From positions 59,065 to 123,064 of the forward strand of contig NZ_JAURYU010000052.1 in NCBI RefSeq assembly GCF_030653755.1: 64,000 nucleotides of DNA. Reading direction: 5' to 3'. Below the pieces are notes generated by a model, which had not been told where the DNA came from, did no database searches, and saw only the letters and a program-made list of their open reading frames with translations. Origin of the DNA: Methylotenera sp. (lineage in GTDB: Bacteria > Pseudomonadota > Gammaproteobacteria > Burkholderiales > Methylophilaceae). Below are positions 37,755-44,873 of this stretch, piece by piece. The position numbers were made by a program, and so were the translations under genes. The stretch's first letter is position 1. Every line of letters begins with the position of its first letter.

Positions 37755-37854
37755 AATTCGAACTAGTGGAATTCGAAACACATTCAACCTTAGTTGATAG
37801 TCTCGTAGTAAATTGCGAATGTTAGTTAAGTGTGATGTGGAACGAGTTTCGCAA
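37755..37854 (+). promoter_or_regulatory. Structured hps leader with repeated TTCGAA
   Basis: AATTCGAA occurs at 37755-37762 and 37770-37777. Further on, 37813-37819 can pair with 37848-37854 (7 bp), or 37802-37806 with 37842-37846 (5 bp). The repeats may be an operator or leader hairpins; the effect on hps is unproven. Confidence 0.4.
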
Positions 37855-37902
37855 AAATAGCAATAAATTGTAATTCTTAAAATTATTAAACGGAGAAACA
37901 CC

Positions 37903-38535
37903 ATGGCTAAAACCCAAATGGCATTAGATTCATTAGATTTCGACGCAACAGTTGCATTAGCAACAACAGTTGCTCCACACGTGGACATTCTTGAAATCGG
38001 TACACCATGCATCAAGCACAACGGTATCAAATTGCTTGAAACATTACGTGCTAAATTCCCTAACAACCAAATCTTAGTTGACTTGAAAACAGCTGACGCT
38101 GGTTTCTACGAAGCTGAGCCATTCTACAAAGCTGGTGCTGACATCGTTACTGTATTAGGTATTTCTGATATGGGTACAATCAAAGGTGTAATTGATGCTG
38201 CTAACAAATACGGCAAAAAAGCACAAATCGATTTGATCAACGTTGCTGATAAAGCTGCTGTTACTAAAGCTGCTGCTGCTGCTGGCGCACACATCATTGG
38301 CGTGCACACTGGTTTAGATCAACAAGCTGCTGGTCAAACACCATTTGCTGACTTAGCATTGGTTGCTGCTTTGAACCTAGGCGTTGAAATCTCAGTTGCT
38401 GGTGGCGTTAAAGCTGCTACTGCTAAACAAGTTAAAGATGCTGGCGCAACAATCATCGTTGCTGGTGCTGCAATCTACGGCGCTGCTGATCCTGCTGCTG
38501 CTGCTGCTGAAATCACAGCTATCGTTCACGGTTAA
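37903..38535 (+). CDS. hps: 3-hexulose-6-phosphate synthase
   Basis: It fixes formaldehyde onto ribulose 5-phosphate to form D-arabino-3-hexulose 6-phosphate, the first RuMP-cycle step. The 210-aa orotidine-decarboxylase-suprafamily barrel has the D60-x-K62-x-x-D65 motif (VDLKTAD) and the phosphate-binding VAGGVKAAT. ACGGAG precedes the ATG. Alanine codons are almost all GCT or GCA and the frame is very regular, as expected for one of the most abundant proteins of a methylotroph. Its own promoter lies upstream and a terminator follows, before phi. Confidence 0.97.
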   Translation: MAKTQMALDSLDFDATVALATTVAPHVDILEIGTPCIKHNGIKLLETLRAKFPNNQILVDLKTADAGFYEAEPFYKAGADIVTVLGISDMGTIKGVIDAANKYGKKAQIDLINVADKAAVTKAAAAAGAHIIGVHTGLDQQAAGQTPFADLALVAALNLGVEISVAGGVKAATAKQVKDAGATIIVAGAAIYGAADPAAAAAEITAIVHG

Positions 38536-38576
38536 TTTAACCTATTTTCAATAAGCTTTTATTGAAATGAACGATT

Positions 38577-38614
38577 AAAAAATCCTGACTCAGTAATGGG
38601 TCGGGATTTTTTTT
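38577..38614 (+). terminator. Intrinsic terminator after hps
   Basis: There is a 13-bp stem with one G-T wobble (38577-38589 with 38600-38612), a 10-nt loop and a run of eight T. It would separate hps from phi, or reduce read-through. A second, AT-rich hairpin lies just upstream at about 38546-38567. Confidence 0.8.
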
Positions 38615-38660
38615 GTATTTTAAGTGTTCACTAAAATCATTGATTCGATAAGGAAATATC

Positions 38661-39200
38661 ATGAGTAGTAGTCAAAAATTAATTTTAGACAAGTTAACGA
38701 GTATCTTGGCTGAAACAGACAATTCTAAATCAGCTGAGCTTTTAAAGCTGGTTGAAGGTGCTGGTCGTACATTTATTGGTGGCGCTGGCCGTTCTTTACT
38801 TGTGTCACGTTTCTTTGCAATGCGTTTAGTACACGCTGGTTACAATGTAAGCATGATCGGCGAAGTGGTAACGCCAGCAATTAAAGCAGGTGATTTGTTG
38901 ATTTTGGTTTCAGGTTCAGGCGGTACAGAAACATTGTTGCCATTTGTTAAAAAGGCAAAATCAGTGGGGGCTAAATTAGTGGTGATTTCTATGAAAAAAT
39001 CTTCACCAATGGCTGACGTAGCTGATTTGACGATTCAAATCGGTAATGACAGTAGCTTCCCATTAACAAATGGTATGCCTATGGGCTCACAGTTTGAGCT
39101 TTCTACGCTTGTTTTCTTAGAAGCAACGATTGCTGATTTGATTTTTTCAAAAGGCTTAACTGAAGAAGGTATGCGCGCTATTCATGCTAACTTAGAATAG
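38661..39200 (+). CDS. phi: 6-phospho-3-hexuloisomerase
   Basis: It isomerises arabino-3-hexulose 6-phosphate to fructose 6-phosphate, the partner of Hps (also named hxlB). This 179-aa SIS-domain protein has FIGGAGRSLLVSRFFAMRL, LILVSGSGGTETLLP and the conserved Glu segment at FELSTLVFLEA. A Shine-Dalgarno (AAGGAA) precedes the ATG. It follows the hps terminator and is closed by a strong terminator. Confidence 0.96.
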   Translation: MSSSQKLILDKLTSILAETDNSKSAELLKLVEGAGRTFIGGAGRSLLVSRFFAMRLVHAGYNVSMIGEVVTPAIKAGDLLILVSGSGGTETLLPFVKKAKSVGAKLVVISMKKSSPMADVADLTIQIGNDSSFPLTNGMPMGSQFELSTLVFLEATIADLIFSKGLTEEGMRAIHANLE

Positions 39201-39273
39201 TCGCAGGCTGTACTTAGTTTATCGGTTAAACAGTATAGCTATTTAAAAGGTTAGCTGGTAAATCAGTAGTTGT

Positions 39274-39301
39274 AAAAAAGCCCGACTAGTCGGGCTTTTT
39301 T
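39274..39301. terminator. Bidirectional terminator between phi and the HisA-like gene
   Basis: This is a perfect 28-nt palindrome with six A and six T at its ends, giving a GC-rich stem and a T-run on both strands. It overlaps the stop codon of the convergent HisA-like gene (39300-39302). Confidence 0.9.
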
Positions 39302-40025
39302 ATTGTTGAAGTGATGATAACTGTTCGTGAGATAACTGCTTATCGTGTAATGCTGTGGCAATCAGTGCACCATGAATACCTATAGATTTTAACGTATACA
39401 AATCTTCGACTCCACGGACTCCACCAGCAGCATATATGTGGAAGGTGCTTGCTTGTTGCTTTATTTTGGAGAGTAGTTGTATATTTGTGCCCTGATTTGC
39501 ACCTACATGCGCAAGTGACATGATAATGACCTCTTGCGGCCAGTATGTCGTGTTCTCTAATAGCGCTAATGGTCCTTGGTAACCATTCGGCATAAAATCA
39601 AGCGATAGAATATGTTGGGTATTGCTTTCAGGATATGAAGTTATATATTGCTCGATACTTGAAAAGTTTTCACTGCCCAGAATGAGTTTTACATGTAGTG
39701 ATGACCATAATATAAATTCTGCAATATTGCTGATACCAGCATCTACCCAAATTGTTAGATTGGGGTAGCGAAGTGAAATTAACTCGATGATGCTAAAGTT
39801 GTTACTTTGAGAGGTGGTATTAGGGTTGCTAATTTTTTGTATCGCATTCAAATCTGCGATGTAGAGTTGCTCAAAAGGGTGGAGCATGAGTAGCGCGGCG
39901 ACAATATCTAAAGGCTCGCTAGACAATGTAAGTTGCGAAGTAATCGGTAGGTAATGCTGACGATCACCTTTCTTTGCGTGAACGACTATACCGTTCAATA
40001 AGTCAATTACTGGAATTATCTGCAT
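39300..40025 (-). CDS. HisA/HisF-like TIM-barrel protein of the C1-cofactor cluster
   Basis: This 241-aa protein is related to HisA: it opens with IIPVIDLLNGIVVHAKKGDR and has IADLNAI, WVDAGIS, SLDFMPNGY and AAGGVRGVEDL, the (beta/alpha)8 phosphate-binding pattern. A similar HisA-like gene accompanies H4MPT/methylofuran genes in other methylotrophs; its reaction is not established. True histidine synthesis is unlikely because no his genes are nearby. The frame is open to 40085, but the family start and GAGAAA support ATG at 40025. It is divergent from the MfnD-like gene, and its stop lies within a terminator. Confidence 0.82.
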   Translation of the reverse strand: MQIIPVIDLLNGIVVHAKKGDRQHYLPITSQLTLSSEPLDIVAALLMLHPFEQLYIADLNAIQKISNPNTTSQSNNFSIIELISLRYPNLTIWVDAGISNIAEFILWSSLHVKLILGSENFSSIEQYITSYPESNTQHILSLDFMPNGYQGPLALLENTTYWPQEVIIMSLAHVGANQGTNIQLLSKIKQQASTFHIYAAGGVRGVEDLYTLKSIGIHGALIATALHDKQLSHEQLSSLQQ

Positions 40026-40255
40026 TAATTTCTCAAGAAGCGTAGAAGTTAGTATGTTTTTTTCAGCATATTTATCACTAGTCACTTTGTTTAACTTAAA
40101 TGTTAGCCTACACTTTCAGTGGTTATAGATAGCTGTAACTAGGCTGTATTATCTCAGCTTCTTTGCGTATTGGCATGAGTCTTATGTCTGGCGTAATTAG
40201 TCGGCAGTACATTTTATGCAGGCAATCTGCCAAATAGTGTAATTAAAGAGGAGTT

Positions 40256-41296
40256 TTGATCATCGAACCATTAAAAAAAATATTAGTCTGTGAGTATCTT
40301 ACTGGCGGAGGCTTAAGTGCAGAAGCGTTGCCCGAATCATTGGTGAATGAAGGCTCGCTCATGCGGGATGCTTTGTTACGCCAATTAGTTGAGATGAATC
40401 AATTCGAAATCTTGACATTACATGATGTTAGGCTTACACCATCTTCATTGGCGAATCAAAGCGTTGAAGTAAACTCTGGACAGTTTAATCATGTGTTTAC
40501 AGAAACAGTTGCCACAGTCGACTTGGTGTGGTTAATTGCGCCAGAAACCAATGGTGTTTTGCTTGAGCTAAGTGAGTTGTGTTATGCGAGCCATGAAAAA
40601 GGCGCGTTGTTTTTGGGTTGCGGATTTGACTCTACGCTAATTGGCACCAGTAAAACTTTGTGTTGTGAAGCATTACAACAGGCCAATATTCACACCTTGC
40701 TCGTGTATGCAGGTGAAGACCTCATGCAAGACAAATATCAAGTCTCAGGCACACAAAATATTCATCAATGGGTAGCTAAGCCAGAAGACGGTGCTGGTTG
40801 TGAGGGGGTTCAGATATTTGACTCATTAGATGATTTAAAAAGTTGGATTGCAAAGGATGAGCGATATCTCACGTATCTAGCTCAGCCGTATCAAGCTGGA
40901 GTAGCTGCCAGTTTTTCTATGTTGTGCCGTAATGGAAAAGCTTGGTTGCTAAGTTGTAATGAACAGCATATCGAGCATGTTGGTCGCCATTTTAAATTAA
41001 CAGGGATTACGATTAACGGCATGTCCGCCTACTGGCAACGTTTTGAAACGATCGCTAGAAAGATTGCTAAGATGTTACCAGACGCATTAGGTTATATTGG
41101 TGTAGATGTGATTGTAGACACTGAAAATGACAATAAAATTTATGTGATTGAAATTAATCCGCGATTAACCACGAGCTATGTAGGGTTGGAGCAGGCCTTA
41201 GATTATAATCCTGCCAAGTTGATTTTAGATTGTGTGTTAAATGATAAGTTCTCTATGCCAAATTTAGCTAAAAAGCAGGTTGTCATTAAACTATGA
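40256..41296 (+). CDS. MfnD-like ATP-grasp ligase (putative methylofuran biosynthesis)
   Basis: This 346-aa ATP-grasp protein opens with ILVCEYLTGGG and has the ATP-contacting WVAKPEDGAG and the metal-binding VIEINPRLTTSY. The pattern matches archaeal MfnD, which joins glutamate to tyramine in methanofuran synthesis; methylotrophs use a related methylofuran. The match is by motif and neighbours, so the substrate is inferred. The start is TTG at 40256, only 2-5 bp after AGAGGAG, an unusually tight spacing. It overlaps the next gene by 4 bp. Methylotroph papers list such a gene among the orf19-orf22 group. Confidence 0.78.
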   Translation: MIIEPLKKILVCEYLTGGGLSAEALPESLVNEGSLMRDALLRQLVEMNQFEILTLHDVRLTPSSLANQSVEVNSGQFNHVFTETVATVDLVWLIAPETNGVLLELSELCYASHEKGALFLGCGFDSTLIGTSKTLCCEALQQANIHTLLVYAGEDLMQDKYQVSGTQNIHQWVAKPEDGAGCEGVQIFDSLDDLKSWIAKDERYLTYLAQPYQAGVAASFSMLCRNGKAWLLSCNEQHIEHVGRHFKLTGITINGMSAYWQRFETIARKIAKMLPDALGYIGVDVIVDTENDNKIYVIEINPRLTTSYVGLEQALDYNPAKLILDCVLNDKFSMPNLAKKQVVIKL

Positions 41297-42345
41297 GTCA
41301 AACACGTATGATAGGTTGGGATGTAGGCGGCGCGCATCTCAAAGCTGTGTTAATGAATGACCAAGGACATGTTTTAGACGCCAAGCAGGTTTACTGTCCT
41401 TTATGGAAAGGGCTTAATGAGTTGGAGTCTTCAATAGATGCCATATTATTAGAGATGCATGCCGACTCGCATGCGGTGACGATGACTGGTGAGCTAGCGG
41501 ATATATTTGCAGACCGCCACACCGGCGTGTTGGAAATTTCGCAGACAATGCAGCGTAAACTTAGTATGGCTAAGCATGATGTAGTGGTTGAGTTTTTTGC
41601 TGGCGATAAAGGATTTGTTGGTATCGATGCAGTAAAACAAGTGACGAGTGATATTGCATCGATGAACTGGTTGGCGAGTGTCCATTTCTTGGCTGAAAAA
41701 GTACCACAGGCCATTTTTATTGATATTGGCAGTACTACGACCGATATCGCCTTGGTCTGTGATGGCAAGCCTCAGGTGCAAGGCCATACTGATGCGACAC
41801 GCATGCAGTTTGATGAGTTGGTTTATACTGGTGTAATACGCACCCCATTAATGGCTTTAGTCCAAAAAATCCCATTTTCTGGGCAGCTTGTAAATGTTGC
41901 AGCCGAGCATTTTGCTACCACAGCAGATGTTTATACATTAACAGGCGATTTAACACCTAGTGAGAATATGGCAGATACCGCAGATGGTGCTGATAAGAAT
42001 ATTGCATCCAGTGCACGCCGCATTGCAAGGATGATAGGATGGGATGCACAAGAAGCCCCCTTAAGCGTTTGGATAAAACTTGCTAATGCGTTTAAACATG
42101 CGCAGCTTAACCTTGTACGTCAGGCTGTGTTAACAAAATGGTCGTCTGATCAAGATAACAATCCTAGCTTGCAGTTGATTGGGGCAGGTGCTGGAGAGTT
42201 TTTAACAGCGTCACTTGCTCAGCAATTAGGTATCCAATATCGTTCAGTAAGTGATTTTATTTCTGCAGAAAGTATATTGATTAAAAATATGGCAAAGGTT
42301 TGTTTCCCAGCATTTGCAGTTGCTTCGTTAAGGCTGTCTAGATGA
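41293..42345 (+). CDS. MfnF-like hydantoinase/oxoprolinase-family protein (H4MPT-linked C1 pathway)
   Basis: This 350-aa protein has an ASKHA-type nucleotide fold: MIGWDVGGAHLKAVL at the N-terminus and FIDIGSTTTDIALV in the middle. It belongs to the hydantoinase-A-like family restricted to H4MPT-using organisms; the archaeal member MfnF couples the furan and phenol moieties of methanofuran. The same role for methylofuran is inferred. It overlaps both neighbours by 4 bp (MfnD-like before, pabB after), so the three are translationally coupled. Confidence 0.8.
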   Translation: MSQTRMIGWDVGGAHLKAVLMNDQGHVLDAKQVYCPLWKGLNELESSIDAILLEMHADSHAVTMTGELADIFADRHTGVLEISQTMQRKLSMAKHDVVVEFFAGDKGFVGIDAVKQVTSDIASMNWLASVHFLAEKVPQAIFIDIGSTTTDIALVCDGKPQVQGHTDATRMQFDELVYTGVIRTPLMALVQKIPFSGQLVNVAAEHFATTADVYTLTGDLTPSENMADTADGADKNIASSARRIARMIGWDAQEAPLSVWIKLANAFKHAQLNLVRQAVLTKWSSDQDNNPSLQLIGAGAGEFLTASLAQQLGIQYRSVSDFISAESILIKNMAKVCFPAFAVASLRLSR

Positions 42346-43769
42346 GCTTTCTACAGCATCAATTGCAGTATCAGGCTGATAGCGCACATTATTTTGCGCG
42401 TATCGCTCATATGCCATGGGCGATGTTCTTAGATAGTGGACAATTGCTAAATCCTTTGACGGGTAGGGCAGGCAGTCAATATGGTCACTATGACATTTTA
42501 GTGGCTAAACCATTTATGACATTCTCTACTCATGCTCAGCATACTGAGGTGGTGAAGCATGATGAAAAATATATATCTACTGAAGACCCATTTAAGCTGG
42601 TGAATGAGGCACTAGCACCGTTGCGAGCGACTAAATCTGCTTGGCCATTTACTGGCGGCGCTGTTGGTTATTTTGGCTATGATTTAGCCAGACGGTTAGA
42701 AAAGTTAGAAAATACTGCGACTGATGACGGTTTGGTTCCTGATATGCAAATTGGTATTTATGATTGGGCGGTAGTGGTGGACCATCGTAATAAGACTGCT
42801 CATTTGGTTTCAAACGGTTTTGATCGCCAAACACATGAAGCGTGGTTGGCGTTGTGTGCCTTATTTGATGTGAAGAATGACGTTGATGCTGAGCAATTTT
42901 CCCAATTTGAAGTGACCTCTGCTGTGCATTCAAATATGGATAAAAGTGCCTATACCACAGCATTTAATGCAATTCAGACCTATATACATGAGGGTGATTG
43001 TTACCAAGTGAATCTGGCACAGCGATTTTCAGCCACTGCACGGGGTGATGCATGGACTTTTTACCAGAAGTTGAGAGAGGTAAGCCCTGCACCTTTCATG
43101 GCATATATGAATTTTGGCGACATGCAGGTGATTTCTGGGTCTCCAGAGCGATTTTTACAAGTAGTCGATGGGTATGTGGAAACGCGGCCAATTAAAGGCA
43201 CTAGACCACGTGCTGATGATGCCAAGCTAGATGCACAGTATGCGAAAGAACTGCAAAAAAGTCTTAAAGACCGAGCAGAAAATCTGATGATTGTAGATTT
43301 GCTACGAAATGATATCAGTAAAAATTGTGTCACTGGTTCAGTCAAAGCAGATAAGCTTTTTCAGTTACAAAGTTTTGCAAACGTGCATCATTTAGTGAGT
43401 ATTGTCACAGGTGAATTACAGGTGCGTAAAACGGCAATTGATTTATTGCGTGGTTGCTTTCCTGGTGGGTCAATTACTGGTGCGCCTAAGTTGCGATCTA
43501 TGCAGATTATTGAAGAGCTGGAACCACATCGGCGTGGCGTATATTGCGGTGCTATTGGTTATATAGGCTTTGATGGCAATATGGATACTAACATTGCTAT
43601 ACGCACGGCTGTTTATGTGGCAAACAAAGACGGTGATGGTGAAATTAGTTTTTATGCTGGCGGTGGTATTGTTGCAGACTCAGAGGTGGAGAAAGAGTAT
43701 GTGGAAACTTGGGATAAAGCCTCTAGTATGTTGAAAGTGGTGGAGTGTTTTAGTCGCAAGGCCGATTAA
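42342..43769 (+). CDS. pabB: Aminodeoxychorismate synthase component I
   Basis: This 475-aa chorismate-binding enzyme makes 4-amino-4-deoxychorismate for pABA. It has SPERFL, the IKGTRPR motif, DLLRNDI and PGGSITGAPK, all typical of PabB/TrpE. The IKGTR Lys favours PabB over TrpE. In most bacteria pABA serves folate; here the gene is coupled to cofactor genes, and pABA is also the substrate of beta-RFAP synthase (27369). No pabA or pabC is adjacent. Confidence 0.92.
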   Translation: MSFLQHQLQYQADSAHYFARIAHMPWAMFLDSGQLLNPLTGRAGSQYGHYDILVAKPFMTFSTHAQHTEVVKHDEKYISTEDPFKLVNEALAPLRATKSAWPFTGGAVGYFGYDLARRLEKLENTATDDGLVPDMQIGIYDWAVVVDHRNKTAHLVSNGFDRQTHEAWLALCALFDVKNDVDAEQFSQFEVTSAVHSNMDKSAYTTAFNAIQTYIHEGDCYQVNLAQRFSATARGDAWTFYQKLREVSPAPFMAYMNFGDMQVISGSPERFLQVVDGYVETRPIKGTRPRADDAKLDAQYAKELQKSLKDRAENLMIVDLLRNDISKNCVTGSVKADKLFQLQSFANVHHLVSIVTGELQVRKTAIDLLRGCFPGGSITGAPKLRSMQIIEELEPHRRGVYCGAIGYIGFDGNMDTNIAIRTAVYVANKDGDGEISFYAGGGIVADSEVEKEYVETWDKASSMLKVVECFSRKAD

Positions 43770-43803
43770 CGGTAAGCCCTAGTTCTAAATCAAGGGGTCC
43801 TAT

Positions 43804-44451
43804 ATGTGGGTTGTTAAATTAGGTGGTAGTTTGTTGGGGTCGCCTGAACTGCCGCATTGGCTAGACATGTTGGTAAAAATCAGCGATGGCAAAGTGATTA
43901 TTGTGCCAGGCGGTAGTGTGTTTGCCGATGCTGTGCGTGAAGCACAACAACGCACAGGTGTGGACGACACCGTTGCACACCATTTAGCTTTATTAGCGAT
44001 GGACCAGTTCGGATTACTGCTGACGGGGATTAATAAGCAATTAGTCACCGCCAGTAGCGAGTTAGAGATTGCTGAACGTGGCTGGCAGCATCGCGCGATT
44101 GTCTGGCTACCAAGTAAAATGGTGTTAGCTGATGATGCCATTTCTAAAAATTGGCAAGTCACTTCTGATAGCTTAAGTGCTTGGTTAGCAAAAAAAATTG
44201 GTGCGGAACGGTTGTTATTAGTGAAGTCTAAACCATTGGGTACTTATGCAAATTCAACATCGGTATCATTACAAGCCTTAGTAGGCGATAGTTTAGTTGA
44301 TGAAGCCTTTAAGGATTTTTACCTAACGCAACATTTTCAAGCTTACGTAATACATAAAACAAATTATGATGCTGTGGAGTCCGTATTAAGCAAACGTCAT
44401 GCTGATGATGACGTGATTGTTGCTGAGAACTTATTACTTGTTCATCATTAA
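43804..44451 (+). CDS. MfnE-like amino-acid-kinase-family protein (putative methylofuran biosynthesis)
   Basis: This 215-aa protein of the carbamate/amino-acid-kinase fold has WVVKLGGSLLGSPEL, the glycine-rich IIVPGGSVFADAVRE and the WQVTSDSLSAWLA site. Archaeal MfnE phosphorylates the aminomethylfuran phosphate precursor of methanofuran, and this is the closest functional match by motif and context. Substrate assignment is inference. It follows pabB by 34 bp and precedes the pterin dehydratase by 27 bp. Confidence 0.8.
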   Translation: MWVVKLGGSLLGSPELPHWLDMLVKISDGKVIIVPGGSVFADAVREAQQRTGVDDTVAHHLALLAMDQFGLLLTGINKQLVTASSELEIAERGWQHRAIVWLPSKMVLADDAISKNWQVTSDSLSAWLAKKIGAERLLLVKSKPLGTYANSTSVSLQALVGDSLVDEAFKDFYLTQHFQAYVIHKTNYDAVESVLSKRHADDDVIVAENLLLVHH

Positions 44452-44478
44452 TGTAGTCAGTTAATAGAAAGGTTCACG

Positions 44479-44856
44479 ATGTTGTCTAAACCAGTTTTGT
44501 CTGATCAAGAAATTGAAACTAAGCTAGCCGCTGAACTACCGCATTGGTATTTAGAAAATGGCTGGATAAGGCGTAAATATAAAACCAGTGGCTGGAAAGC
44601 TACTTTAATGGTGGTGAATACCGTTGGACATTTGGCAGAAGCGGCATGGCATCATCCAGATTTAACCGTTTCTTATGCGTTTGTCATTGTGAAACTATGT
44701 ACGCATGATGCAAAAGGCATCACCGAAAAAGACTTTGAGTTAGCCAAGAAAATTGAGACCGTCATTGCGTGGCAGCCAGCCAAAGAGGGTGGCGCTTTGA
44801 GTGGTACACCAAACGATGATGTTAGGTTTAAATATATTAAGTATGATGATAAATAG
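44479..44856 (+). CDS. phhB: 4a-hydroxytetrahydrobiopterin (pterin-4a-carbinolamine) dehydratase
   Basis: This 125-aa PCD/DCoH-family protein has the AAWHHPDLTVSYAFVIVKL and CTHDAKGITEKDFELAKKIE motifs with the catalytic histidines. It normally recycles the pterin of phenylalanine hydroxylase. No such hydroxylase is seen here, and it sits at the end of a C1-cofactor cluster, so a role with H4MPT or molybdopterin intermediates is possible but unproven. The good Shine-Dalgarno is GAAAGG. It is convergent with the RND gene; only 17 bp separate the stops and no terminator is seen. Confidence 0.9.
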   Translation: MLSKPVLSDQEIETKLAAELPHWYLENGWIRRKYKTSGWKATLMVVNTVGHLAEAAWHHPDLTVSYAFVIVKLCTHDAKGITEKDFELAKKIETVIAWQPAKEGGALSGTPNDDVRFKYIKYDDK

Positions 44857-44873
44857 TATTTAATTAAGGGTAT

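Noticed and set aside
42342..43769. Anthranilate synthase (trpE) instead of pabB
   Set aside because: The IKGTR motif and the context with cofactor genes fit PabB; no trp genes are nearby.
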